A DNA stretch of 64,000 nt from Pantoea sp. WMus005 (GTDB lineage: Bacteria; Pseudomonadota; Gammaproteobacteria; Enterobacterales; Enterobacteriaceae). Both the position numbers and the translations under genes were made by a program. The stretch lies in the NCBI RefSeq assembly GCF_013415305.1, contig NZ_JACBXU010000001.1:1612001-1676000 (forward strand), in the 5' to 3' direction. This document shows positions 55,174 to 64,000 of this stretch, one piece after another; position 1 is the first letter of the stretch; each line of letters starts with the position of its first letter. The notes beneath the pieces were generated by a model. The model did not search any database. It saw only the letters and a list, made by a program, of their open reading frames with translations, and was not told the origin of the DNA.

Positions 55174-57090
55174 CTACGCGCCGTTTTTCAGTGACTCAAG
55201 CTCTTCCCAGCGCGCAAAAGCCGTTTCCAGCTCCTGCTCAGCCTGCGCCAGATTATCCAGCACCGGTTGCGTCTGATCGTGTGCCTGACTGAAGAAGTCC
55301 GGGTGACTCATCTTCGCCTGCAGCTCACCGATGCGTGCTTCAAGCTGCTCCAGTTTTTGCGGCAGTTGTTCCAGCTCACGCGCCAGATTGTAGCTGAGCT
55401 TATTTACGTTACGCTTCGCATCACCCTTCTCTGCAACTGGCTTAGCGGTGTTACCGGTCACTTTGGCGGGGGCGGCAGCTCTGTGCTGCCGGTAGGCGGC
55501 GCGTTGCTGCTGAGCATCGTGATAACCCCCCACAAAAGTACCGATCTCGCCGTTACCTTCAAAAATCCAGCACTCAGTGACGGTATTGTCGACGAACTGA
55601 CGATCGTGGCTCACCAGTAAGACGGTGCCCTGATAACCATCAATCAGCTCTTCCAGCAGTTCAAGCGTTTCGACGTCGAGGTCGTTGGTTGGTTCATCCA
55701 GAATCATCAGGTTGCTGGGACGCAGGAACAGGCGTGCCAGCAGCAGGCGGTTACGTTCACCACCGGAAAGGGCACGCACCGGCGTCATCGCACGTTTTGG
55801 ATGGAACAGGAAGTCCTGCAGATAGCCCAGCACGTGGCGCGGTTTGCCGTTAACCAGCACTTCCTGCTTGCCTTCGGCAAGATTGTCCATCACGGTGCGA
55901 TCCGGATCAAGTTCAGCGCGATGCTGGTCAAAGTAGGCCACTTCCAGCTTGGTGCCGGAATGCACGCGGCCATGATCGGCTTTAAGCTGCTGCAGCATCA
56001 GCCGCAGTAAGGTGGTTTTACCGCAGCCGTTCGGCCCGATCAGCGCAATTTTGTCGCCACGCTGAACCTGGGTAGAAAAATCTTTCACCAGCACTTTGCC
56101 ATCGACCGCGTAGTCGACATTTTCCAGCTCAAACACAATCTTGCCGGAACGGGAGGCTTCGCCCACCTGCATGTTGGCTTTGCCCATCACTTCGCGACGC
56201 TCTGAATGTTCGCGACGCAGCGCTTTCAGTGCTCGCACACGGCCTTCGTTACGGGTACGACGGGCTTTAATGCCCTGACGGATCCACACTTCTTCCTGCG
56301 CCAGCTTGCGGTCGAATTCAGCATTCTGCATCTCTTCAACGCGCAACGCTTCTTCTTTGCCTTCCAGATAGAGATCGTAGTTGCCCGGCCAGGAGACCAG
56401 CTTGCCCCGATCAAGATCGACAATGCGCGTCGCCATGTTGCGGATAAACGAACGGTCATGGGAAATAAAGATGATGCTGCCAGTGAAGTTCTTCAGGAAC
56501 GTTTCCAGCCAGTCGATCGTTTCGATATCAAGGTGGTTGGTTGGCTCATCCAGCATCAGGACGCGCGGATTACTCACCAGCGCACGGCCCAGCGCCGCTT
56601 TACGCAGCCAGCCGCCAGAGAGTGACGACAGCTCGGTATCGGGCTGCAGACCAATCTGCTCCAGCACATCATGGATGCGGCTTTCCAGCTGCCACAGGTT
56701 CTGATGGTCGAGAATGGTCTGCAGACGCGCCATCTCATTGAGGTTTTTATCGCTGGGATCGTCCATCACCACATGGGAAATAGCGTGATAGGCTTTCAGA
56801 TGTTCTGCCTGCTCTTCAACGCCCTCGGCCACGAAGTCATAAACCGAACCGGTGATATTGCGTGGTGGATCCTGTTGCAGACGCGCCACGACCAGATCGG
56901 TTTCATAGATAATGCGGCCATCATCCAGCGGCTGTTCGCCATTGATGATTTTCATCAACGTGGATTTACCTGCACCGTTACGGCCCACCAGACAGACGCG
57001 TTCGTTCTCTTCGATGTGCAGTTCGGTATTGTCTAACAGCGGCGCATCGCTGAAAGAGAGATAAGCGCCGTGGATACTGATTAATGACAT
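55174..57090 (-). CDS. uup: ABC-F ATPase Uup
   Basis: The 638-residue protein has two ABC ATPase domains with Walker A GRNGAGKST (about residue 36) and GPNGCGKTT (about 352), signatures LSGGWLRKAALGRAL and LSGGERNRLLLARLF, and no transmembrane segment. The interdomain linker is followed by a C-terminal DNA-binding coiled coil (about 560-635). It is a translation factor-like ABC-F protein that affects transposon excision and ribosome function. It is 6 bp downstream of rlmL and 14 bp upstream of pqiA. Confidence 0.96.
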   Translation of the reverse strand: MSLISIHGAYLSFSDAPLLDNTELHIEENERVCLVGRNGAGKSTLMKIINGEQPLDDGRIIYETDLVVARLQQDPPRNITGSVYDFVAEGVEEQAEHLKAYHAISHVVMDDPSDKNLNEMARLQTILDHQNLWQLESRIHDVLEQIGLQPDTELSSLSGGWLRKAALGRALVSNPRVLMLDEPTNHLDIETIDWLETFLKNFTGSIIFISHDRSFIRNMATRIVDLDRGKLVSWPGNYDLYLEGKEEALRVEEMQNAEFDRKLAQEEVWIRQGIKARRTRNEGRVRALKALRREHSERREVMGKANMQVGEASRSGKIVFELENVDYAVDGKVLVKDFSTQVQRGDKIALIGPNGCGKTTLLRLMLQQLKADHGRVHSGTKLEVAYFDQHRAELDPDRTVMDNLAEGKQEVLVNGKPRHVLGYLQDFLFHPKRAMTPVRALSGGERNRLLLARLFLRPSNLMILDEPTNDLDVETLELLEELIDGYQGTVLLVSHDRQFVDNTVTECWIFEGNGEIGTFVGGYHDAQQQRAAYRQHRAAAPAKVTGNTAKPVAEKGDAKRNVNKLSYNLARELEQLPQKLEQLEARIGELQAKMSHPDFFSQAHDQTQPVLDNLAQAEQELETAFARWEELESLKNGA

Positions 57091-57096
57091 GTAATC

Positions 57097-59211
57097 TTAT
57101 TCCTTACCGGCGTGAGTGATCAGCCAGCAGTTGTGAATTTGACGGTTACGCGCGAAGTCCTGCGACTGCGTTTTCTGGGTAATATCCTGCGCCTGCAGGC
57201 CCAGTGCTTTCAGGCCATCCATGTCCATTTTGAAACCGCGTTTGTTATTGGAGAACATGATGGTGCCGCCGCGACGCAGCAGGCGCTTCAGGTTACGCAT
57301 CAGCATCATATGATCGCGCTGAACGTCAAAGCTCTCTTCCATACGTTTTGAGTTGGAGAAGGTTGGCGGATCGATAAAGATCAGGTCAAAGTTCTCGTCA
57401 CTCTCATTCAGCCAGCTCAGGCAGTCCGCCTGCATCAGACGGTGCTGACGCCCGGTCAGTCCGTTAAGACGCAGGTTACGCTCCGCCCACTCCAGATAGG
57501 TACGCGACATATCTACCGTGGTGGTTGAACGCGCCCCACCCAGACCGGCATGCACACTGGCGGTGCCGGTATAAGCAAACAGGTTCAGGAAATCTTTGCC
57601 CTGACTCATCTGGCCAAGCATTTTACGGGCAATGCGGTGATCCAGGAACAGGCCGGTATCGAGATAGTCGGTCAGATTTACCCAAAAATGCGCATTAAAC
57701 TCTTTAACTTCGAAATAGTCGCCCTTCTCGCTGAGCTTCTGATACTGCGCTTTGCCTTTCTGGCGCTCGCGCGTTTTCATAATCAGACGGTCGGCAGGCA
57801 GTTCCAGTACGCTCAGGGTCGCACTAATCACATCGAACAGACGCTGACGCGCTTTATTCGGATCGATAGTTTTCGGTGGCGCGTACTCCTGGATAATCAC
57901 CCAGTCGCCATAGCGATCGACAGCGACGTTGTAGTCTGGCAGATCAGCGTCATAAATGCGGTAGCATTCAATGCCTTCCTGTCTTGCCCACTTCTCCAGT
58001 TTCTTCACGTTTTTACGCAAACGGTTCGCGTAATCTTCCGCGATCTGTCCGGCGCTTTCATGGCTGTTAACCGCCAGCTGATAGTTTTTTTGCACGCAAT
58101 CCAGCGGACCGTTCTTCGCTTTGAACTGGCGATCGGCACGCAGTTGCAGGCAGCTCAGCAGCTCTGGAGAGGCGCTGAACAGCGACAGGTTCCAGCCGCC
58201 AAAATGCTGCTTCATCAGACGTCCAAGCTGGCTGTGCAGCGCAATCAGCGCTGGTTCGCTCTCCAGACGTTCACCGTAAGGAGGATTGCTCAGCACCGTG
58301 CCGTGAACCGCCGGATCGACCGGATTCGTCAGCTTCAGCAGATCCTGCTGAGCAAAGGTAAAGAGTTCGAAGACGCCCGCACGACGGGCATTCGCCTGTG
58401 CCCACTCCAGCACCCGACCGTTGTTGTCATAGCCAAAGAAGCGCGCCTGGGTGGCGGCCGTGCCGGCACGGGCACGGTCCTGCGCCTCGGCTTTCACATC
58501 CTGCCACAGCGCAGCATTAAACTGGTTCCATGCGGTGAAGCCCCAGTGTTTACGCAGCAGACCCGGAGCACGATCGCAGGCGATCAGCGCAGCTTCAATC
58601 AGCAGCGTACCGGAACCACACATCGGGTCGATCAGCGGCGTGGTCGGCTCCCAGCCTGAACGCAGCACAATCGCCGCTGCCAGCGTCTCTTTTAGCGGTG
58701 CCTGACCGGTCTGCTGGCGATAACCGCGTTGATGCAGCGAGGTGCCGCTGAGATCCAGCGCAATGCTGGCGCGATCGTCATTCAACCAGACGTTGACACG
58801 AATATCCGCCTGCTCGCGATCGACATTTGGCCGTTCGAGGTTCTGACGGGTAAAGCTGTCCACGATGGCATCTTTCACTTTCAGCGCGCCAAACTGGCTA
58901 TTACGAATCGAATCGTTGGTACCGCTGAAATGCACGACAAAGGTTTTGTCACTGCCGAACATCGACGGCCAGTCCACGCTCTGCACACCCAGATAGAGAT
59001 CAAGATCGCTGTAGACGCCAAACTCTCCCAGCGGCAACAGGATGCGTGATGCTAAACGACTCCACATCAGGCTTTGGTACATGGCGCGATCGTCGGCCTG
59101 GTAGTGAACGCCTCCCTGCACCACTTGTAAATCCTGCGCGCCCAGCGCGTCCAGCTCACTTTTTAACAGCTCTTCGAGCCCACGCGCCGTGCTGGCAAAC
59201 AGAGAATTCAT
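57097..59211 (-). CDS. rlmL: 23S rRNA methyltransferase RlmKL (m2G2445 / m7G2069)
   Basis: The 704-residue protein fuses two methyltransferases. The first half has a THUMP domain (about 60-160) and the RlmL domain with SAM motif [17 protein letters not shown] and catalytic [10 protein letters not shown]; the second half is RlmK with [27 protein letters not shown] and [16 protein letters not shown]. It modifies G2445 and G2069 of 23S rRNA. Long reading frames on the opposite strand are shadows. It heads the uup-pqi group and is divergent from ycbX. Confidence 0.97.
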   Translation of the reverse strand: MNSLFASTARGLEELLKSELDALGAQDLQVVQGGVHYQADDRAMYQSLMWSRLASRILLPLGEFGVYSDLDLYLGVQSVDWPSMFGSDKTFVVHFSGTNDSIRNSQFGALKVKDAIVDSFTRQNLERPNVDREQADIRVNVWLNDDRASIALDLSGTSLHQRGYRQQTGQAPLKETLAAAIVLRSGWEPTTPLIDPMCGSGTLLIEAALIACDRAPGLLRKHWGFTAWNQFNAALWQDVKAEAQDRARAGTAATQARFFGYDNNGRVLEWAQANARRAGVFELFTFAQQDLLKLTNPVDPAVHGTVLSNPPYGERLESEPALIALHSQLGRLMKQHFGGWNLSLFSASPELLSCLQLRADRQFKAKNGPLDCVQKNYQLAVNSHESAGQIAEDYANRLRKNVKKLEKWARQEGIECYRIYDADLPDYNVAVDRYGDWVIIQEYAPPKTIDPNKARQRLFDVISATLSVLELPADRLIMKTRERQKGKAQYQKLSEKGDYFEVKEFNAHFWVNLTDYLDTGLFLDHRIARKMLGQMSQGKDFLNLFAYTGTASVHAGLGGARSTTTVDMSRTYLEWAERNLRLNGLTGRQHRLMQADCLSWLNESDENFDLIFIDPPTFSNSKRMEESFDVQRDHMMLMRNLKRLLRRGGTIMFSNNKRGFKMDMDGLKALGLQAQDITQKTQSQDFARNRQIHNCWLITHAGKE

Positions 59212-59321
59212 ATCGTCACTTTTTAACTCTTGAGAAAATTGTCGCGCATTATAGCGAATCGGAGACCTATGTCATAAAGTTAGCTTCTTTTGTGTCGCGC
59301 GTCGGGTTCAAGGAGAACACC

Positions 59322-60431
59322 ATGTTCACGCTTTCCCGCTTATTTATTCATCCTGTGAAGTCGATGCGGGGATTAGCTTTGTCACACGCGCTGGTCACTG
59401 ACAGCGGACTGGCGTTTGATCGTCTGTTCATGGTGACCGAACCTGATGGCACCTTTATTACCGCCCGGCAATACCCGGAGATGGTGCGCTTCACGCCTGC
59501 TATTCTGCCGGATGGCCTGCTGCTGGCGGCCCCGGATGGCAGTCAGTCACTGATCCGCTTCAGCGATTTCGATGAGCAGGATCACCCTACTGAAGTCTGG
59601 GGCAATCATTTTACCGCGCGTATAGCGCCGCTTGCGATTAATCAATGGCTGAGCCAGTTCTTCCCGCGTGACGTTCAGCTGCGCTGGGTCGGGCCGCAAC
59701 CCAGCCGCCGCGTCAAAAAGTTTGATCATGTTCCGCTGAGCTTCGCCGATGGCTTTCCATTTTTGCTGATCAACAACGCGTCGCTGCATGATCTGCAACA
59801 GCGCTGCCCGGCCAGCGTCCGGGCCGAACAGTTTCGTCCGAATCTGGTCGTCAGTGGTGCTCCAGCATGGGATGAAGATAGCTGGGCGGAGATTCAGATT
59901 GGCGACGTGGTATTTGAGGTGCCTAAGCCATGCAGTCGCTGCGTGCTCACCACGGTCAGCACTGAGACCGGCATTAAGCATCCCACCGGTCATCCGCTGG
60001 CGACGCTGCAGACTTTCCGCACCGCCCAGGATGGCAGTGGTGATATCGATTTCGGTCTTAACCTGGTGGCGCGTAACAGTGGCGTGGTGAGAACCGGGGA
60101 TGAAATGGTTGTCCTGAAACGTCATGCACCGCGCCACTATGGTGCTGGTGCAGTGGTCGAAACGTTGAAACCCGTGCAGCAGACCCCTGACGTCGTGAAC
60201 ATCACGTTTCAGGGTCAGACGTTTACCGGAGATAATCAGCAGGTGTTACTGGATCAGCTGGAGATGCAGGGCTTCCGCATTCCTTACTCCTGTCGGGCAG
60301 GTCTGTGTGGCAGCTGCAAGCTTAATCTGGTTTCAGGTGAAGTGAAGGCACTGAAACAGAGTGCCCTGCGTCAGGACGGCACACTGCTAAGCTGTAGCTG
60401 TATTCCGGCAGGCGATATCGAGCTGAACTGA
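59322..60431 (+). CDS. ycbX: MOSC and 2Fe-2S domain protein YcbX
   Basis: The product is 369 residues from the ATG at 59322 after AAGGAGAAC, the same length as E. coli YcbX. It has an N-terminal MOSC beta-barrel domain ([14 protein letters not shown]), the MOSC core with the molybdenum-cofactor cysteine ([13 protein letters not shown]), and a C-terminal plant-type 2Fe-2S ferredoxin domain with [10 protein letters not shown] and a final CSC. It takes part in detoxification of N-hydroxylated bases with CysJ. The upstream extension overlapping rlmL is a shadow. Confidence 0.95.
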   Translation: MFTLSRLFIHPVKSMRGLALSHALVTDSGLAFDRLFMVTEPDGTFITARQYPEMVRFTPAILPDGLLLAAPDGSQSLIRFSDFDEQDHPTEVWGNHFTARIAPLAINQWLSQFFPRDVQLRWVGPQPSRRVKKFDHVPLSFADGFPFLLINNASLHDLQQRCPASVRAEQFRPNLVVSGAPAWDEDSWAEIQIGDVVFEVPKPCSRCVLTTVSTETGIKHPTGHPLATLQTFRTAQDGSGDIDFGLNLVARNSGVVRTGDEMVVLKRHAPRHYGAGAVVETLKPVQQTPDVVNITFQGQTFTGDNQQVLLDQLEMQGFRIPYSCRAGLCGSCKLNLVSGEVKALKQSALRQDGTLLSCSCIPAGDIELN

Positions 60432-60436
60432 CGTGA

Positions 60437-60979
60437 TCAGACGGCGCGGGCGTAACGCGGCGCGACGTCCTGATGCCAGGGCTGCAGGCGATCGTTCATC
60501 ACCTTGATGGCATCGCCGAGCACCATGTTTTTTCCGGCCAGCGTTAATCCTGGCTGCGCCAGCAGGCAGAGCGCCGCATTATCACCACTCTCAACCACCA
60601 GCAGACGTGCCAGCGTTCCCTCTTCGGCCAGCGTCACCTGTACCATTTCGCCAGGACGGGGCTGCATCGACGGGGCATACGAGGTGAAATGCCAGCTTTT
60701 CGGCATCAGGGGCTTGAGGAAGCGGGCAGCAATCAGCGCGTTCAACACCAGTTCAGCACGCTGGCTGCCACTGAGTTTGCAATGACGGCAGGTTTCTTCA
60801 AAGGTGTAATAAAGTGCCGCATCGTCGACACAAAAACCCGATTCAGTAAAAGCATCCGGCGTGAGCATTTTGCGATTATAACGGGAACGAAAAAGCATAC
60901 CGTCTGCCAGGTCGAGCATCATTCGGTCGTGGCTGCTGTCAAAATACCAACGCCAGTTATCATCGGGTTTAATGTTCAT
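60437..60979 (-). CDS. zapC: Cell-division protein ZapC
   Basis: The 180-residue protein starts at the ATG at 60979, giving the E. coli length. The N-terminus [44 protein letters not shown] is nearly identical to E. coli. ZapC bundles FtsZ filaments and stabilises the Z ring. It converges on ycbX with 5 bp between stops. The upstream 36 bp of open frame lack a ribosome site. Confidence 0.94.
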   Translation of the reverse strand: MNIKPDDNWRWYFDSSHDRMMLDLADGMLFRSRYNRKMLTPDAFTESGFCVDDAALYYTFEETCRHCKLSGSQRAELVLNALIAARFLKPLMPKSWHFTSYAPSMQPRPGEMVQVTLAEEGTLARLLVVESGDNAALCLLAQPGLTLAGKNMVLGDAIKVMNDRLQPWHQDVAPRYARAV

Positions 60980-61086
60980 CGTGTGCCCTGTATTTACCAC
61001 CTCGCCAAAAATCACGCAGAATTCAGCGAAAAAAGAAACATAAGGAAAAGCTGAAAAAGCGTGTAACAGGACAAAATATAAACGAG

Positions 61087-61111
61087 CCGAGGGGATAAAT
61101 AAACCCCCCGG
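61087..61111 (-). terminator. Possible terminator after pyrD
   Basis: CCGAGGGG and CCCCCCGG can pair around ATAAATAAA; on the minus strand a short T-rich tract follows (CTCGTTTATATTTTG). It is 20 bp after the pyrD stop. Confidence 0.5.
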
Positions 61112-61132
61112 CCAATCATTGTGAGAATTGTC

Positions 61133-62143
61133 TTAGAGATGCGTGACGATATCTTTAATTAATCCTGGTCCCTGATAAATAAAGCCTGAATAAATCTGAA
61201 CCAGTGTTGCCCCTGCGGCGATTTTTTCACGCGCTGCCGTCAGAGAATCGATGCCGCCAACGCCAATAATGGGCAGGCGCCCCTGCAGTTCCTGAGAAAG
61301 GCGCTGGATAACCGCCGTGCTGCGAGACTGCACTGGCCGGCCACTTAATCCACCCACTTCTTCAGCATGCTTAAGACCGCTCACCAGCGAACGATCAAGC
61401 GTAGTATTACTGGCAATGACGCCATCAATTTGATGGCGAATTAAACTATCTGCGACCTGAATTAACTCTTCTTCAGAGAGATCGGGCGCAATTTTTACGG
61501 CCAGCGGAACATATTTAAGATGACGCTGTTCCAGCTCTTTTTGTTTCAGTTTGATCGAAGAGAGCAGATCATCCAGCGCCTCACCATATTGCAGCGAACG
61601 CAAACCGGGGGTATTAGGTGAAGAAATATTGATGGCAATATAACCGGCGTGGGCATAGACCTTCTCCATGCAGATCAGATAATCATCTTTGCCCTGCTCG
61701 ACTGGTGTATCTTTATTTTTTCCGATATTGATCCCGAGCACGCCGTTAAAACGCGCTTTCTTCACGTTCTCAACCAGGTGATCAACACCCAGATTATTAA
61801 ATCCCATCCGATTGATAATTCCGCCCGCTTCCACCAGACGAAACATGCGCGGCTTATCGTTTCCTGACTGAGCGCGCGGCGTGACGGTGCCGACTTCAAC
61901 AAAACCAAAGCCCATCGCCGCAAACGCATCAATGCACTCTGCGTTCTTATCCAGACCCGCAGCCAGGCCAAGGGCATTCTTAAAGGTCAGTCCCATACAG
62001 GTGACCGGACGCGACGGCAGATTCTGGCGATAAAACATCTCCAGTGGGGTGCCATTCATAAAACGCAGTTGCTGAAAGGTGAGTTCGTGTGCGCGTTCGG
62101 GGTCGAGTTTAAACAGCGCCGGTCGGACGATAGGATAAAACAT
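61133..62143 (-). CDS. pyrD: Dihydroorotate dehydrogenase (quinone), class 2
   Basis: The 336-residue membrane-associated flavoenzyme oxidises dihydroorotate to orotate with ubiquinone in pyrimidine synthesis. The N-terminal extension that binds quinone (about 1-40, [26 protein letters not shown]) is present; FMN-contact motifs are [16 protein letters not shown] and [14 protein letters not shown] with the class 2 catalytic Ser, and [15 protein letters not shown] near the end. The length matches E. coli (336). It is the last gene of the conserved block. Confidence 0.97.
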   Translation of the reverse strand: MFYPIVRPALFKLDPERAHELTFQQLRFMNGTPLEMFYRQNLPSRPVTCMGLTFKNALGLAAGLDKNAECIDAFAAMGFGFVEVGTVTPRAQSGNDKPRMFRLVEAGGIINRMGFNNLGVDHLVENVKKARFNGVLGINIGKNKDTPVEQGKDDYLICMEKVYAHAGYIAINISSPNTPGLRSLQYGEALDDLLSSIKLKQKELEQRHLKYVPLAVKIAPDLSEEELIQVADSLIRHQIDGVIASNTTLDRSLVSGLKHAEEVGGLSGRPVQSRSTAVIQRLSQELQGRLPIIGVGGIDSLTAAREKIAAGATLVQIYSGFIYQGPGLIKDIVTHL

Positions 62144-62195
62144 GCACTCTCCTGAAGGACGGAAGCGATCGTGGAAGTCGGTGCACGGGAAAATG

Positions 62196-62233
62196 TGCGC
62201 CAGAATGGTAAAGTGCTCTGGCGCAAAAGTAAA
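62196..62233 (-). promoter_or_regulatory. Candidate pyrD promoter with overlapping inverted repeat
   Basis: On the minus strand TTTACT (62233-62228) and TACCAT (62210-62205) are 17 bp apart, a fair sigma-70 promoter. A 9-bp inverted repeat, TGCGCCAGA and TCTGGCGCA (62196-62204 and 62217-62225), brackets the -10 box. It may be an operator or a leader hairpin. Confidence 0.4.
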
Positions 62234-62277
62234 TCGAACTGCGGGGATGCGTAAAGTTAACTGAAAATGCTTTGATC

Positions 62278-63579
62278 TTACGCTGCGGAATCGTTTACGG
62301 GATGATTTTCTACCCGGGATGGAAACAGGTAGTCACGCAGGATGCCGTGACGCTGCATGATGCCAAAAATACCAATGCAAACAAACGCTTCAGCACCAAC
62401 CATCGACCATGCGGCACCGATTGCGCCAAACTTCCACGCCAGGAAACAGCACAGCGGTACGTTAATCACACCCGCGGCCATCATCACCCACATACGCTGA
62501 CGCGCTAAACCATGTGGGATCAGAATCTGCAATCCAGCCGGATAGGCAATGTTGCCAAACAGGAAACAGAGTACAAACACACGCAGCACATCCGCCGACG
62601 GAATAAAGTCTTTACCCAGCAGGATTGAAACCACCAGGTCAGCAAAGAACCACGTGAAGATTACAATTGACAGACTCAGGGAAAACGACAGCAGCAGGCT
62701 TTTACGCGTCGCCGCAATCGCAGCACGTTTATCCCGACCAAACAGGTGACTGACGCGTGGGAAGAAGGCACTGCCAATCTGTTCTGGCACTGAGTTAGCC
62801 GCTTTACGCAGACGATCCGCACCATTATAGATTCCGACCATATAGGTGGAAGTAAAGGAGGCAAGGATCACGACGTTAACGCTGTTAAACAGATTGGCAC
62901 CCGCGATGGCGATAAACACATCCATGCTGTCGGTAATGCGCTGTTTGATTTCACGCGGTTCAAAACGGTAGCGTCCAATGACCTTCATCTCCAGCACGAA
63001 CTTCAGCGTAATCGCCGCGCTGATGATGGAGACAGTACCCGGGATCAGCGCCGCCAGCCAGGTATCCTGCGGGGATTTCACCAGCAAAAAGGTCAGTGGA
63101 ATCGCACAGAAGTTTCCGAACGTGGCAATCATCGCCGTCTTACCCAACTTCTCAAAGCCCTGCATCAGCCAGCCGAATGAAAACAACGAGCCTATCAGCG
63201 TGGTGCAGTTCGCCAGGATAATAAAGAACAACGGATGCCAGGCGGGATTGAACCAGGTCGCTGTCAGCAGTGTGCCGCTGGTCACCACCAGCAGCATCAG
63301 CTTGGCGTTAAATGTTGACCAGAACAGCTGACTGACGCGCTCTTTGTCATCACGATGGTGAGCAATATCTTTGGTGGTAAAAACATTGAATCCCCAGTCG
63401 GAGATGGTACTGCAATAGAGCACACAGGCGATCGCCAGCGCCAGCGTACCCATCTGCTCTACGCCCAGCACTCGGGCAAGGTAGGGCAACGTAGCCAGCG
63501 GGAACAAAAACGATGCGCCGCGGTATGCCAGCAGCGAGAAAATATTAATAATCAGACTTTTATCAAGAACTTTTGCCAT
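62278..63579 (-). CDS. Polysaccharide flippase, Wzx/RfbX family
   Basis: The 433-residue membrane protein has about 12 hydrophobic segments and the polysaccharide-export (MATE-like) fold pattern: [34 protein letters not shown] near the start is a good Wzx/RfbX signature. It would flip an undecaprenyl-linked oligosaccharide across the inner membrane. It lies outside the E. coli order, upstream of pyrD, with 101 bp before the next gene, and probably belongs to an exopolysaccharide or O-unit locus beyond the right edge. Confidence 0.88.
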   Translation of the reverse strand: MAKVLDKSLIINIFSLLAYRGASFLFPLATLPYLARVLGVEQMGTLALAIACVLYCSTISDWGFNVFTTKDIAHHRDDKERVSQLFWSTFNAKLMLLVVTSGTLLTATWFNPAWHPLFFIILANCTTLIGSLFSFGWLMQGFEKLGKTAMIATFGNFCAIPLTFLLVKSPQDTWLAALIPGTVSIISAAITLKFVLEMKVIGRYRFEPREIKQRITDSMDVFIAIAGANLFNSVNVVILASFTSTYMVGIYNGADRLRKAANSVPEQIGSAFFPRVSHLFGRDKRAAIAATRKSLLLSFSLSLSIVIFTWFFADLVVSILLGKDFIPSADVLRVFVLCFLFGNIAYPAGLQILIPHGLARQRMWVMMAAGVINVPLCCFLAWKFGAIGAAWSMVGAEAFVCIGIFGIMQRHGILRDYLFPSRVENHPVNDSAA

Positions 63580-63680
63580 GACGCAACAACCTTATACACA
63601 TTGCATGTCTCACCTTCTCATTTCGCTAAGGCATAAACAATATCACTACACACTTTTCAGAATCAGGCTGTTTTTCAGAA

Positions 63681-64000
63681 TCAGGCCGCGTTTTTCAGCT
63701 CTTTTTTAACCTTGTAATGCTGCAGCGCAATAAACAGCTCAGGGCGATTAAATAATAACCATTCTTTAAAGCTTTCTTTTTTTACATTACGCCCCATAAA
63801 GCGAATAGCATTAAGCACATATTCCGGCACAGCGGTACGGTTATAGAGTGATAAATAGATCATCAGACGAAAAGAGTGGACTAAGTAGGCTTTTTCCAGT
63901 GTGTCGCGCCACGCTGATTTAACCATAGAACCGGTTAATGTATTGTAGGCGTGCATAAAAGCGTCATAGCGCTGATGGAAAAACTCATTACTTTTGGTAC
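63681..64000 (-). CDS. C-terminal part of an unidentified gene, possibly a glycosyltransferase (truncated by the window)
   Basis: The minus-strand frame is open from the stop at 63681-63683 to the window edge at 64000, so the start lies beyond it; an internal ATG at 63956 is not the start, because the codons before it read on (KSNEFFHQRYDAF). The last 105 residues are basic and aromatic (SAWRDTLEKAYLVHSFRLMIYLSLYNRTAVPEYVLNAIRFMG) and look helical. No catalytic motif is in view. The flippase next door makes a glycosyltransferase or polysaccharide-modifying enzyme likely, but this is an inference from context. Confidence 0.55.
   Translation of the reverse strand, partial: TKSNEFFHQRYDAFMHAYNTLTGSMVKSAWRDTLEKAYLVHSFRLMIYLSLYNRTAVPEYVLNAIRFMGRNVKKESFKEWLLFNRPELFIALQHYKVKKELKNAA

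Noticed and set aside
57550..58659. 369-codon open frame on the plus strand
   Set aside because: It is opposite rlmL, which has full-length similarity to a known enzyme; the plus frame has no motif and is a codon-bias shadow.

Overview
The window is chromosomal DNA from an enterobacterium of the Pantoea/Erwinia group (Erwiniaceae). About two thirds of it follows the Escherichia coli gene order closely: pgsA-tRNA(Gly,Cys,Leu), uvrC-uvrY-yecF-sdiA, rutR/rutA-G-ymdF-wrbA-yccJ-agp, and the long run serT-yccA-tusE-yccX-rlmI-hspQ-yccU-yccT-mgsA-helD-yccF-yccS-sxy-sulA-ompA-matP-ycbZ-fabA-rmf-pqiCBA-uup-rlmL-ycbX-zapC-pyrD. Base composition is moderately GC-rich and codon use is enterobacterial. The plant-associated flavour comes from a luxI-type gene beside sdiA and from the end of a likely aryl-polyene cluster.

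Layout. 1-1.8 kb: the end of a fatty-acid-like (probably aryl-polyene) biosynthetic cluster, with an ACP, an acyltransferase and a ketoacyl-synthase-like protein. 2.0-7.3 kb: a small lipoprotein gene, then a compact marR-MFS-HlyD-NodT operon for a tripartite efflux pump. 7.4-13.2 kb: accessory genes, namely an AraC regulator with a DUF2000 gene, an AriR/YmgB-like biofilm regulator behind two hairpins, a SulP transporter, small membrane and lipoprotein genes, a LacI-type sensor domain without its DNA-binding domain, and an aberrant tRNA gene derived from tRNA-Gly(UCC) whose anticodon reads UUA. 13.3-19.1 kb: three tRNAs, pgsA, uvrC, uvrY, yecF, an AHL synthase (luxI type) and sdiA, with a 20-bp lux-box palindrome upstream of the synthase. 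19.06-20.2 kb: a 1.2-kb gene desert with decayed fragments, a synteny break. 20.2-24.3 kb: extensin-like protein, cycA, a YdjM-like membrane protein and rutR. 24.6-29.5 kb: the pyrimidine-degrading rut operon, which lacks rutE, preceded by a recognisable RutR site, a sigma-54 promoter and a possible NtrC site. 29.5-35.1 kb: DMT transporter, KGG stress protein, wrbA-yccJ, an aldehyde dehydrogenase, and agp with an unusual 144-residue Ala/Lys-rich tail. 35.3-62.1 kb: two identical tRNA-Ser(UGA) genes and the conserved block to pyrD, including rmf (55 aa). 62.3-64 kb: a Wzx-type flippase and the C-terminal part of a further gene that runs off the window, probably the edge of a surface-polysaccharide locus.

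Regulatory signals that can be read directly include a sigma-32 promoter for hspQ, a LexA box for sulA, a FabR-type palindrome for fabA, the ompA promoter and long leader, and a SlyA/MarR-like palindrome at the start of the efflux operon. The most unusual items are the UUA-anticodon tRNA-Gly derivative, the intact AHL synthase in the sdiA locus, the Agp tail, the rut operon without rutE, and a possible small RNA or attenuated leader upstream of the AriR-like gene.
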